This document shows, piece by piece, positions 24,353-32,910 of a DNA stretch of 64,000 bases; position 1 is the stretch's first letter; the number at the start of each line of letters is the position of its first letter. A program made the translations under genes and the position numbers. Origin of the DNA: VRUE01 sp963774555 (lineage in GTDB: Bacteria > Actinomycetota > Thermoleophilia > Solirubrobacterales > 70-9); NCBI GenBank assembly GCA_963774555.1, contig CAVZFL010000002.1, positions 868,001 to 932,000 of the forward strand. Direction: 5' to 3'. Under the pieces are notes generated by a model. The model searched no databases. It had not been told where the DNA came from and saw only the letters and a list, made by a program, of their open reading frames with translations.

Positions 24353-24925
24353 TCAGCTGGGGATGCGAGGAACGGCGCGGGCGGCGAGGCGCGATGCCGC
24401 GTCGCAAGGTCCCGACACGTTGAGCACGTTTTCTGCCGCCACGGGCACGACGAGGGAGGTCGATTGGTGGTAGTGCAGGCACCAGCCGGTGCGGCCGGCG
24501 ACGGCGACGCGGGTGGCGGCGCTCGCGTGGCCGCGAAGGCTTGGGAGGCTGATGCGCTCGACGACCAGGGTCATTACACGCTTCGAGCCCGGGGTCTCAT
24601 AGATGCAGGTCGGTCCCTGCTTCCCGACCGAGACCTGGACGGGCGCGCCGAGAATTGCCGAGGCCTCGTCCTTCGGAACGAAGCTGCACGGCCTCACGGG
24701 ACCGGCTCCCGTCGGGCTCACCTCGTCGTTGTCCTCCCCCTCGGGAAATTGAGCCTTGCTTGGCGCGCTCGAAGTGGCAGAGATCCGATCGGAGGATTTG
24801 ACGATGTATTCGCTCGACGCGGTACTGCCAGCCGTTGGCGAATCGGACCCCCCGCAGGCCGCGAGCAGCATGGTCGCCACGACCACCAGGGCCAGCGCGA
24901 AGATCGGGTTGTGGGTATTGGGCAT
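24353..24925 (-). CDS. Secreted lipoprotein, DUF3558-like
   Basis: A 190-residue lipoprotein. The signal peptide FALALVVVATMLLAAC ends in a lipobox with Cys24. The mature part is Ser/Thr rich to about residue 70, then PCSFVPKDEASAILGAPVQV and a later C-I-Y, which resemble the DUF3558 pattern of mycobacterial-type lipoproteins with paired cysteines. It lies just downstream of the giant secreted protein on the same strand (16-nt gap), so the two may be co-expressed at the cell surface. Confidence 0.78.
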   Translation of the reverse strand: MPNTHNPIFALALVVVATMLLAACGGSDSPTAGSTASSEYIVKSSDRISATSSAPSKAQFPEGEDNDEVSPTGAGPVRPCSFVPKDEASAILGAPVQVSVGKQGPTCIYETPGSKRVMTLVVERISLPSLRGHASAATRVAVAGRTGWCLHYHQSTSLVVPVAAENVLNVSGPCDAASRLAARAVPRIPS

Positions 24926-24941
24926 AGGGGACTCGAACGGG

Positions 24942-27900
24942 TCAGGGCGCGAAGATCACGTCGACCCAGTAGTTGCTCGCGTTGAAGGTGTTGGTCGGGA
25001 ATTTCACCGACGAGCCGTACATGTACACGCCGTTGACGCTCAGCGAGTTGGCGAGCGCGTGCAGCGGCGGGCTGTCCACGCCGGTGGAGAGGGTGGGGCC
25101 GTTCGCCGAGTAGTGGCCTTTCGGCGCCAGGTACCCCGCTACGTAGGTCGTTTCAGGCTGGATCGACACCGGACTGGTGAAAGCAACCTGCTGCCAGCCC
25201 GAGGCGCTCTCGCCGCTGAAGGTCGCCTGCCCAAGCAGCGTGCCGGAGCTGGTCCAGAGGCTGCCGATGTGGGTGCCTTTGTTGGCGGTGGCCTTGTAGA
25301 AGCGGATGCCCGTGATCCGGCCGGCTATGTCGCTGCGGAACTTGACCCCCAGCTCGACCGAGCTGCCGTCGCCCGAGTCGACGGTGCCCGGAATCGTCTG
25401 GCCGAAGATCGTCGTGCTCGGCGGCGGCGCCGTCGGCGTCACCGCATTGGAGGCAGCCGACTCGGGCCCGGTTCCGATCGAGTTGACCGCGGCGACCGTG
25501 AAGGTGTATGCGGTGCCGTTGGTGAGGCCGGTGATCGTCTTGGAGGTGGCCGGGGCTGCGACGGTGACCGGGGTCTGGGCGTTGGCGCCGATGTAGGGGG
25601 TGATGCGGTAGCTGAGGATCGCGCTGCCGCCATCGCTGGCCGGCACGGTCCAGTTGACCGTCGCCTGGCCGGAACCGGCGCTGGCGCTGACCGCGGTCGG
25701 GGCGCCGGGCGGAGTGGGGCCAGTGGGCGTCACCGAATTGGAAGTAGCTGACTCAGGTCCAGCCCCCGCCGCGTTGATCGCCGTGACCGTGAAGGTGTAG
25801 GCGGTGCCGTTGGTGAGCGGGGTCAGCGTGGCGTGGGTGCTCGAGCCGCTGACCGTCGTCGTCGCCTGCGCCGTCGCACCGATGTAAGGGGTGATGCGGT
25901 AGCCGCTGATCGGGCTGCCGCCGTCGCTGGCCGGAGCGGTCCATTTGACCGTCGCCTGGGCGTTGCCGGCGCTGGCGCTGAGCGCGGTCGGAGCACCCGG
26001 CGGGTTGGGAGGCGCCGGGGTCACCGGGTTGGAGGCGGCCGACTCGGGCCCGGTTCCGATCGAGTTGATCGCGGCGACGGTGAAGGTGTAGGCGGTGCCG
26101 TTGGTGAGGCCGGTGATCGTCTTGGAGGTGGCCGGGGCTGCGACGGTGACCGGGGTCTGGGCGCTGGCGCCGATGTAGGGGGTGATGCGGTAGCTCGTCG
26201 GGGAGCCGCCGCTTGCCGGCGCCGTCCAGTTGACCATCGCCTGTTCGGAGCCCGCCGTGGCGCTGACGCCGGTCGGCTGGCCGGGGGGCTGGGCTGGAGC
26301 GGCGGGCGCGAAGTTCACGTCGACCCAGTAATTGCTCGCGTTGAAGGTGTTGGTCGGGAACGTGCTCGACGAGCTGTAGGCGTACACGCCGTTGACGCTC
26401 AGCGAGTTGGCTAGCGCGTGCAGCGGCGGGCTGTCCACGCCGGTGGAGAGGGTCGGGCCGTTCGCCGAGTAGTGGCCTTTCGGCGCCAGGTACCCGGCCA
26501 CATAGGTCGTTTCGGGCTGGATCGACACCGGAGTGGTGAAGCTGACCTGCTGCCAGCCGGAGGCGCTCTCGCCGCTGAAGGTCGCCTGGGCGAGCAGCGT
26601 GCCGGAGCTGGTCCAGAGGCTGCCGATGTGGGTGCCGGTGTTGGCCGTCGCCTTGTAGAAGCGGATCCCGGTGATCTGACCGGCGGCCTCGCTGCGGAAC
26701 TTGACCCCCAGCTCGACCGAGCTGCCATCGCCCGAGTCGACGGTGCCGGGCGTCGCCTGGCCGAAGATCGTCGTGCTCGGCGGCGGCGCCGTCGGCGTCA
26801 CCGGGTTGGAGGCAGCCGACTCGGGCCCAGCCCCCGCCGCGTTGATCGCGGTGACCGTGAAGGTGTAGGCGGTGCCGTTGGTGAGTGGGGTCAGCGTGGC
26901 CTGGGTGCTCGAGCCGCTGACCGTGGTCGTCGCCTGCGCCGTCGCACCGATGTAAGGGGTGATGCGGTAGCCGCTGATCGGGCTGCCGCCGTCGCTGGCC
27001 GGCGCGCTCCATTTGACCGTCGCCTGGGCGTTGCCGGCGCTGGCGCTGAGCGCGGTCGGAGCACCCGGCGGGTTGGGAGGCGCCGGGGTCACCGGGTTGG
27101 AGGCGGCCGACTCGGGCCCGGTTCCGATCGAGTTGATCGCGGCGACGGTGAAGGTGTAGGCGGTGCCGTTGGTGAGGCCGGTGATCGTCTTGGAGGTGGC
27201 CGGGGCTGCGACGGTGACCGGGGTCTGGGCGCTGGCGCCGATGTAGGGGGTGATGCGGTAGCTCGTCGGGGAGCCGCCGCTTGCCGGCGCCGTCCAGTTG
27301 ACCGTCGCCTGTTCGGAACCCGCCGTGGCGCTGACGCCGGTCGGCTGGCCGGGGGGCTGGGTCGGGGCCGAGGGCGCGAACGTGACGTCGACCCAGTAGT
27401 TCTCCGATTGATAGGTGCCCGTCGGGAAGACGCTGCCTTCGGTGTACTGGTACAGCCCATTCCCGTTCCCGTTGTCGGGGAGGATGTGGAGGGGCGGGCT
27501 ATCGAGGTTGTCGGCGCCCACCGCCGGTGGACGGTTGAGCGCGAACTCCGTCGCCGAGTAGTGCCCTTTCGGCGCCAGGTAGCCGGCCACGTAGGTCGTT
27601 TCGGGCTGAATCGACACCGGACTGGTGAAGGCGACCTGCTGCCAGCCCGAGGCGCTCTCGCCGCTGAAGGTCGCCTGGGCGAGCAGCGTGCCGGAGCTGG
27701 TCCAGAGGCTGCCGATGTGGGTGCCGGTGTTGGCCGTCGCCTTGTAGAAGCGGATGCCGGTGATCTGACCGGCGGCCTCGCTGCGGAACTTGACGCCCAG
27801 CTCGACCGACTGGCCGTCGCCGCCGTCGACGATCGCGGGCGCCGTTTCCCCGAAGATCGTGCAGGGACAGGACACTTTCACCGCCGTGCCTGCGCTCGGC

Positions 27901-29819
27901 GCACCGATGTTCCCCGAATCGTCGACCGCGCGGGCCTGGATCGCCGTCGAGGGACTGCCGTGGACGTTCCACGAATACGTCCACGAGCTGGTGCCGCTGG
28001 CAGGGTGCCAGGTCGACCCACCGTCGGTGGAGACTTCGACCGCTGCGACGACGCCCCCGCCCGAGTCGGAGGCCGTGCCGGAGATCGTCGCCGTTTTGCC
28101 GTCGACCAGGCTCGCGCCCGCAGCTGGGGAGCTCACCGTCGCGGTCGGGGGCGTGGTGTCGGTCGAGCCGACCGTGGCAAGGAGGCCCGGCTGCAGGGTC
28201 GCCGGCTGCGCTCCCATGTCCGCCATCAGGTTGACGGTCGCCTGCTGCATGGTCGGATCCGGAGCGGAGCCATCCGGGCCGCTGAGGCCCCACGGATTGG
28301 TCACGTCGAGGCCCCAGGACCACTGCACGGTGCCCGCGCCGAAGACCAGCGCCCCGCTCGGCGCCCGGTAGAGCGAGAGGCTGTGGGTCTGGACCGGACC
28401 GTCTTCGACTTCGGTGCCGTAGTCCTTGAAGTCCTGGGTGCCGGCGACGGCCGTCGATGACAGCGGGATGCGGCCGCGGGGCTGGGAGCTGTTGCCGGGA
28501 CTGACGTCCCACTCGTATCCCAGCGTCCCGGTGCCCGGTGCCAGGGTCAGAGTCTGCGAGGGACTCAGCGTGGAGACCGCCGTGTTGCGCCAGAAGCGCA
28601 ATTTGCCGAGCGTGCCCGGGACCTTTATCTCCGCGGTTCCCGAGTTGACCATGAAGTACTGCCCGGTAACGCTGTATTCCGGCCGGCCGGCATCGCCCGG
28701 CGGGCTGAAGCGGGGATCGCGCCAGGTGCTGGTCGTCACGCTGGGTGCGAGCGGATCCACCGGGGCGGGAAAGTGGGTGTCCTTGTAGGTGATGAGCGTG
28801 CGGTACGCCGTGTTCGAGCCGTCCGAGCTCGCCGCCCATCGCGTCTTCCAGAACATCTCGTTGCCGCTGAAGAAGGCGAGGCTCACGCCCGCGTCACGGG
28901 CAGCTTCGACGCTTTGGCGCTCGCCCGACGACCAGTACTCGTCGTGACCGCTCGAGACGAAGACCTTGTGGTTTTTCAGCAGGGCGCCGTTGGCGTCGAT
29001 GTCGTGCTGGGAGACGTAGCTAAGGTCGTAGCCGTTGCGCTCGAGGAAGCGGATCAGCTGGTACTCGGCGTACAACGGGTCGGAGTATCCGTTGTCGGTG
29101 GTCAAGGTGCCGTCGAACGGGCGGTTGTAGGAGACCGCGTAGGCCGCCTTGTAGCCAGCCGGGTTTCCGCTCGGGCAGGAGACCGTGCACGTGTAGAGGC
29201 TGTTGCCGCCGTAGGCGTTGTAGGCCTGCCAGGTCGAGTCCGAGGTCTTCAGCACGACGTCCGAGTGGCTGGAGTCGTCGCGCACGACGAAGAAGATCTG
29301 GCTCTCCCCACCGGTGTCGTTGCGCACGAGGTGCGCCACGTAGAGACCCGAGACGGCGTTGGCCGGGACCGTCCACGATGCCGAGACTTTCCAGTTGCCG
29401 CATTCGACCAGGCCGGTGGCGCTGCTTGTAGTGCAGCTTGGCTGCGTCTGCGGCAGCGACGCCGAGGGTTTGACGTTCGAGGCGACGATGCGGGCGCCAT
29501 CGCCGCCGTAGTAGCCGAGGCGCAGGATGTCGATGTGGTAGGCGCTCGCCGGCGTCTTGATCTTGAAGTCGATCGTCTGGCCCAGGTTGACGCTCATCGA
29601 CGTGGCGAAGCCCTGGATCGTCGAATCGCCGACGCCGTTGACCTGCCAGTCCGAAGGCGGATCCCCGGGCTTGGTGTTCTCGCAGGCAACCTGGTTGACG
29701 ACAGGGGCGGCGCAGGGATCGACGGCTGCCGCCGCGCGGCCGCCGGGCAGCATGGCGGTTGCCGCCGCCATAACGACGACTACCAAGATCCAGCCCAGCA
29801 CCCGGCTCGATGTTCGCAT
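24942..29819 (-). CDS. Giant secreted multidomain protein: DMFase-beta-like domain, Ig-like, DUF4082 x3, FnIII x5
   Basis: A 1,625-residue exported protein from ATG 29819, with a signal peptide over the first ~38 residues. Residues ~40-550 resemble the large subunit of N,N-dimethylformamidase (YYGGDGARIVAS, SSGHDEYWSSGERQSVEAARDAGV), a domain also found in surface proteins. Next come an Ig-like domain (~553-645), DUF4082 (~653-815), two FnIII, DUF4082 (~1015-1170), three FnIII and a final DUF4082 (~1468-1625). FnIII and DUF4082 units are typical of carbohydrate-active or adhesive exoproteins. There is no LPXTG or C-terminal membrane anchor. Earlier in-frame starts would precede the signal peptide. 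Confidence 0.85.
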   Translation of the reverse strand: MRTSSRVLGWILVVVVMAAATAMLPGGRAAAAVDPCAAPVVNQVACENTKPGDPPSDWQVNGVGDSTIQGFATSMSVNLGQTIDFKIKTPASAYHIDILRLGYYGGDGARIVASNVKPSASLPQTQPSCTTSSATGLVECGNWKVSASWTVPANAVSGLYVAHLVRNDTGGESQIFFVVRDDSSHSDVVLKTSDSTWQAYNAYGGNSLYTCTVSCPSGNPAGYKAAYAVSYNRPFDGTLTTDNGYSDPLYAEYQLIRFLERNGYDLSYVSQHDIDANGALLKNHKVFVSSGHDEYWSSGERQSVEAARDAGVSLAFFSGNEMFWKTRWAASSDGSNTAYRTLITYKDTHFPAPVDPLAPSVTTSTWRDPRFSPPGDAGRPEYSVTGQYFMVNSGTAEIKVPGTLGKLRFWRNTAVSTLSPSQTLTLAPGTGTLGYEWDVSPGNSSQPRGRIPLSSTAVAGTQDFKDYGTEVEDGPVQTHSLSLYRAPSGALVFGAGTVQWSWGLDVTNPWGLSGPDGSAPDPTMQQATVNLMADMGAQPATLQPGLLATVGSTDTTPPTATVSSPAAGASLVDGKTATISGTASDSGGGVVAAVEVSTDGGSTWHPASGTSSWTYSWNVHGSPSTAIQARAVDDSGNIGAPSAGTAVKVSCPCTIFGETAPAIVDGGDGQSVELGVKFRSEAAGQITGIRFYKATANTGTHIGSLWTSSGTLLAQATFSGESASGWQQVAFTSPVSIQPETTYVAGYLAPKGHYSATEFALNRPPAVGADNLDSPPLHILPDNGNGNGLYQYTEGSVFPTGTYQSENYWVDVTFAPSAPTQPPGQPTGVSATAGSEQATVNWTAPASGGSPTSYRITPYIGASAQTPVTVAAPATSKTITGLTNGTAYTFTVAAINSIGTGPESAASNPVTPAPPNPPGAPTALSASAGNAQATVKWSAPASDGGSPISGYRITPYIGATAQATTTVSGSSTQATLTPLTNGTAYTFTVTAINAAGAGPESAASNPVTPTAPPPSTTIFGQATPGTVDSGDGSSVELGVKFRSEAAGQITGIRFYKATANTGTHIGSLWTSSGTLLAQATFSGESASGWQQVSFTTPVSIQPETTYVAGYLAPKGHYSANGPTLSTGVDSPPLHALANSLSVNGVYAYSSSSTFPTNTFNASNYWVDVNFAPAAPAQPPGQPTGVSATAGSEQAMVNWTAPASGGSPTSYRITPYIGASAQTPVTVAAPATSKTITGLTNGTAYTFTVAAINSIGTGPESAASNPVTPAPPNPPGAPTALSASAGNAQATVKWTAPASDGGSPISGYRITPYIGATAQATTTVSGSSTHATLTPLTNGTAYTFTVTAINAAGAGPESATSNSVTPTGPTPPGAPTAVSASAGSGQATVNWTVPASDGGSAILSYRITPYIGANAQTPVTVAAPATSKTITGLTNGTAYTFTVAAVNSIGTGPESAASNAVTPTAPPPSTTIFGQTIPGTVDSGDGSSVELGVKFRSDIAGRITGIRFYKATANKGTHIGSLWTSSGTLLGQATFSGESASGWQQVAFTSPVSIQPETTYVAGYLAPKGHYSANGPTLSTGVDSPPLHALANSLSVNGVYMYGSSVKFPTNTFNASNYWVDVIFAP
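25760..26290 (-). repeat. FnIII-FnIII repeat block, copy 1
   Basis: This block and 26828-27358 are nearly identical at the DNA level with a constant offset of 1,068 bp (356 codons). Only a handful of base differences were seen by eye. Each encodes two FnIII domains of the giant secreted protein, so this is a recent in-frame internal duplication. Confidence 0.8.
26828..27358 (-). repeat. FnIII-FnIII repeat block, copy 2
   Basis: Partner of 25760-26290 at an offset of 1,068 bp. The flanking DUF4082 units are also close relatives, so the wider repeated unit is DUF4082-FnIII-FnIII. Confidence 0.8.
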
Positions 29820-29974
29820 CGATAGACAAAACGCACGGCGCAGCACCGAGTTTGTGTCTTTGCGCGTACCAAATTCGGTGGACTTGGGGGGCGGCGATCG
29901 AGCCCTGGGGGACACAGCGTGGCCGACTAGACGATTAGACGTATATGCGTATAAGCGTCTGTTATGCTCTTCCT
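29820..29974. promoter_or_regulatory. Divergent promoter region between the giant exoprotein and the second fic gene
   Basis: The segment just before the fic gene is AT-rich and contains the dyad TATATGCGTATA with flanking AGACG/CGTCT blocks (about 29934-29963). This suggests a promoter with an operator. An in-frame ATG at 29945 lies inside this dyad, which is why the later ATG is preferred for fic. Confidence 0.35.
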
Positions 29975-31069
29975 ATGCTTTTCCCCACGCCACCGATCGC
30001 TGCGCCACTGGCCGAACGCCTCGCGGAGCTCGACGAGCTGCGCCGCGCGTTGGGACGGGAAGCTAGCCGTCCAGCGCCGTGGATGGGAGCGTTGCGACGC
30101 ACCGTGCGGGTCAGCTCGGTCGAGGGCTCGACCTCGATCGAGGGCTTCAGCGTCGATCCCGCGGACGCGATCGCCCTGGTCAGCGGCGAGGAGCCGCCCG
30201 ACCGCGCCGACGAGAGCCGGCTGGCGGTGTCCTCCTATGTCCGGGCGATGGACCACGTCGGCATCATGGCCCAGGATCCAGGCTTCTCCTGGGAGGAGCG
30301 GGTCATCCTCGACCTCCACTTCGACGCCTGCCACTTCCAGCGCGACAAAAGTCCCGGCCGCTGGCGCGGCGGGCCGATCGCCGTCACCGCGGGCGACGGG
30401 ACCCTCGCCTACCGCGCCCCCGACGCCGAGCAGGTCCCCGCTCTGATGGCCGAGCTGGTCCACTGGCTTCGCGAGGACGCCGACGATCCCAACCTCGTGG
30501 TGCGGGCGGCGATGGCCCACCTGCACGTGGTTTCCGTGCATCCGTTCCGCGACGGCAACGGGCGGATCGCACGGATCGTGCAGTCGCTCGTCCTCGCCCG
30601 GGAGGGACTGATCTCACCCGAGTTCTCCTCGATCGAGGAGTACCTCGGCCAGAACACCTCCGCCTACTACGCCGCCCTCAAGCAGGTCCAGGGCGGCAGC
30701 TACCAACCGCAGCGGGATGCCTCGGAATGGGTTGCCTTCTGCGTCGAAGCCCACCTCGCCCAGGCCCGCCAGCGCCTGGCGCAGATCAAAGCAGCTGCGA
30801 CGCGGTGGGAGCACGTGGAGTCGCTGGTCGCCGAGCGCGGCTGGCCCGAACGGCTGGCGATCGCCCTCGAGCAGAGCCTGATCGGCGGCGCCGAGCGCGG
30901 CACCTACGGCAAAGAGGCCGGGGTCTCGCGGGCGACCGCCAGCGCCGACTTCCGGCGCCTGCTCGACGCCGGTCTGGTGGACCGGCGTGGCCGCGGCAAA
31001 AACACCGGCTACCGCGCCAGCGAGGCGCTGCGCGCGCGGGTTTCCCAGGCGCCAGGAGGGCAGCAGTGA
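29975..31069 (+). CDS. Fic family protein, second copy with C-terminal HTH
   Basis: A 364-residue Fic protein from ATG 29975. The motif HPFRDGNGRIAR has the catalytic His; its final positions deviate slightly (IAR instead of xGR). An N-terminal SSVEGSTSIEGF segment supplies a likely inhibitory (S/T)xxxEG motif, so it is self-inhibited. Residues ~305-355 form a winged helix (GTYGKEAGVSRATASADFRRLLDAGLVDRRGRG). Its TGA overlaps the GTG of the amidase gene (GTGA), so the two are translationally coupled. It is only distantly similar to the first Fic protein of the window. Confidence 0.88.
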   Translation: MLFPTPPIAAPLAERLAELDELRRALGREASRPAPWMGALRRTVRVSSVEGSTSIEGFSVDPADAIALVSGEEPPDRADESRLAVSSYVRAMDHVGIMAQDPGFSWEERVILDLHFDACHFQRDKSPGRWRGGPIAVTAGDGTLAYRAPDAEQVPALMAELVHWLREDADDPNLVVRAAMAHLHVVSVHPFRDGNGRIARIVQSLVLAREGLISPEFSSIEEYLGQNTSAYYAALKQVQGGSYQPQRDASEWVAFCVEAHLAQARQRLAQIKAAATRWEHVESLVAERGWPERLAIALEQSLIGGAERGTYGKEAGVSRATASADFRRLLDAGLVDRRGRGKNTGYRASEALRARVSQAPGGQQ

Positions 31070-31761
31070 GGGCCCTCGGCATCGCTTCAGCGCTTCTGAT
31101 CTGCGCCGGCTTGGCGTTCCAGCTCGGGGGCTCCGCGCTGGCGTGGTCGGTTGACCATCCGACCGCTGAGCGGGAGCGGGGCGCTCCGCGACCTCAGATC
31201 GTCTCGTGGCCGATCCCCTTCCCGCCCAAGCGCAAGCGGGAGATGGCGGCCTACTCGGAGCGCCACTACGGGGAACACGCATGGCGGCTGAAACACCCGC
31301 GGGTGATCGTCGAGCACTGGGCCGAAGCCCAGACGGCGGCATCGGTCTACAACACGTTTGCGCCCGATCATCCGGACCCGGAGCTGCACGAGCTGCCCAA
31401 TGTCTGTGCGCATTTCGTCGTCTCGGGGTCGGGTCGGATCTACCAGCTGGTCTCGACCAGGGTTCGCTGCCGGCACACCGTCGGGCTCAACTGGACCGCG
31501 ATCGGGATCGAGCACACCGGGTTCAGCGACGCCGAAGTGCTCGGCAACCGGCGCCAGATGCACGCCTCGCTGGCCCTCACCCGCTACCTGCGCTGCCGCT
31601 TCCAGATCAAGCTGCGCAACGTGATCGGGCACGCCGAGAGCCTTTCGTCCCCCTACCACCGCGAGCGGGTCGCCAGCCTGCGCCGGCAAACGCACGGCGA
31701 CTGGCACCACGCCTCGATGCAGACCTACCGTCGTCGGCTGCACCACCTGGGCGGCTGCTGA
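31066..31761 (+). CDS. Secreted N-acetylmuramoyl-L-alanine amidase-like protein (Amidase_2)
   Basis: A 231-residue exported protein. GTG 31066 follows a strong AGGAGGG site, and residues 1-28 form a signal peptide (RALGIASALLICAGLAFQLG). The domain at ~80-220 has the amidase_2/PGRP layout: VIVEHW (first zinc His), VCAHFVVSGSGRIYQLV, CRHTVGLNWTAIGIEHTG (second His) and NVIGHAESLSSPYH (third ligand region). It should cut the amide bond between muramic acid and L-alanine in peptidoglycan. Coupling to a Fic gene is unusual. Confidence 0.85.
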   Translation: MRALGIASALLICAGLAFQLGGSALAWSVDHPTAERERGAPRPQIVSWPIPFPPKRKREMAAYSERHYGEHAWRLKHPRVIVEHWAEAQTAASVYNTFAPDHPDPELHELPNVCAHFVVSGSGRIYQLVSTRVRCRHTVGLNWTAIGIEHTGFSDAEVLGNRRQMHASLALTRYLRCRFQIKLRNVIGHAESLSSPYHRERVASLRRQTHGDWHHASMQTYRRRLHHLGGC

Positions 31762-31767
31762 GCTCTC

Positions 31768-32511
31768 TCAGCAGGGGCGCCAGGGAAGCGCGAAGAGGTC
31801 GTAGGACTTGCCGATCGCGCTGAAGCCAAGTGCGGCCGCGGCTTCGCAGTAGGCCGACGGTTCGAGTTCGTACTCGGCCTCGAACACCGCCTTGCCGGCC
31901 TTCACAAACGGCTCATAGGTGCCGCATTCTTCGTACTGGAAGCACTGCTCGACGATGGCGAAGTCAAAGGCGCCGAGCAGTTCCCCCACCTGCCGGCCGT
32001 CGTTCTTCAGCGCCACCGCCATCCCGCGCACGTGCACCTGCTCCGCCACCCAACGGTTGAAGCGCAACTGGGCCGCGGCGCCGATCGGAAAGCCCGTCTT
32101 GTTTTCCCAGCCGGCGACGTTGTCCGGCTCCACCGCGTCGAATCCCTTACGGGCGCAGATGTCGAAGCGGCGTTCGAGCGGCTTGGCGAAGAGCCGGAAA
32201 CGACGGATGTCGAGCCAACGCTCGTCCGGGAACCCTTCGTAGCGCTGCCCGATCACCGACCCGGGGAACGCACCCGCATCGGGGCGGTAGCTCTCCCAGC
32301 TGCCAACGTCGAGATAACAGACGACGCGACGGCCCTGCCGGTGCAATTGACGGACCACGCCTGGCGGTGTTTCGAAGCCGTCGACGTCATAGACCGCTGC
32401 CGCGACACCGGTGTCGATCTTCCCCTGCAGCTGCCACTGCCAGGGCGCCCGGGTCGGCGCGGGATGCCAGCGGGCACTCGCTGGCCCGCTGACGAACAAG
32501 ATCGTCAGCAT
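31768..32511 (-). CDS. GH114 endo-alpha-1,4-polygalactosaminidase-like protein
   Basis: A 247-residue TIM-barrel hydrolase of the GH114/TM1410 group. It has a short N-terminal hydrophobic export signal (LTILFVSGPASA), then WQWQLQGKIDTGVAAAVYDVDGF, RVVCYLDVGSWESYRPDAG, GFDAVEPDNVAGWENKTGF with the likely acid residues, and AVALKNDGRQ. Known members degrade galactosaminogalactan-type polymers; many bacterial members are uncharacterised. It is convergent with the amidase, and both could act on extracellular or wall glycans. Confidence 0.88.
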   Translation of the reverse strand: MLTILFVSGPASARWHPAPTRAPWQWQLQGKIDTGVAAAVYDVDGFETPPGVVRQLHRQGRRVVCYLDVGSWESYRPDAGAFPGSVIGQRYEGFPDERWLDIRRFRLFAKPLERRFDICARKGFDAVEPDNVAGWENKTGFPIGAAAQLRFNRWVAEQVHVRGMAVALKNDGRQVGELLGAFDFAIVEQCFQYEECGTYEPFVKAGKAVFEAEYELEPSAYCEAAAALGFSAIGKSYDLFALPWRPC

Positions 32512-32595
32512 GGCGAGCGACGCGGCGGCTGAAAGGCGGCGGACCAGATCCTCGAGGATAGGCCCGTGACCGCGCCGACTTCGTAGGATCGAGCC

Positions 32596-32910
32596 GTGAT
32601 CTACCTACTGCGACACGGCGACGCCGAGCGGGGCAACGGAGATGACGCCGACCGGCGCCTGACCGAGAAGGGCGAGCGCCAGGCGGAGGCCGCCGGCCGT
32701 GCCCTGGCTGCGCTCGGGGCCGAGATCGACGTCTGCCTGACCAGCCCGAAGGTTCGCGCCGCCGAGACCGCCCGCCTCGCCTGCCGGGCACTGGGTCTGG
32801 AGGCCGAGATCGCCGAGGAGCTGCGCAGCGGGCCATTCGACTCGCTCGCCCTCGCCGCCGGCCGAGGCGACGTGCTCCTGGTCGGCCACGAGCCCGATTC
32901 AGCTACCTGA
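32596..32910 (+). CDS. SixA-like phosphohistidine phosphatase, C-terminally truncated
   Basis: Histidine phosphatase with the catalytic RHG (LLRHGDAE) at the N-terminus and the second His in VGHEPD near the end. SixA proteins are usually about 150 residues; this one stops at 104 right after GHEPD, missing the last strands and helix. Beyond the stop the DNA already encodes the end of the convergent flavodoxin gene, and no single-base correction restores a normal tail. A deletion between the two genes is the simplest reading. Confidence 0.7.
   Translation: MIYLLRHGDAERGNGDDADRRLTEKGERQAEAAGRALAALGAEIDVCLTSPKVRAAETARLACRALGLEAEIAEELRSGPFDSLALAAGRGDVLLVGHEPDSAT

Noticed and set aside
25760..27358. 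Repeats that could suggest a CRISPR or minisatellite array
   Set aside because: Units are hundreds of bases long, in frame, and encode FnIII and DUF4082 domains.
26418..28460. 680-residue plus-strand frame opposite the giant exoprotein
   Set aside because: Arg/Gly-rich antisense shadow; its repeats mirror the FnIII/DUF4082 repeats of the real gene.
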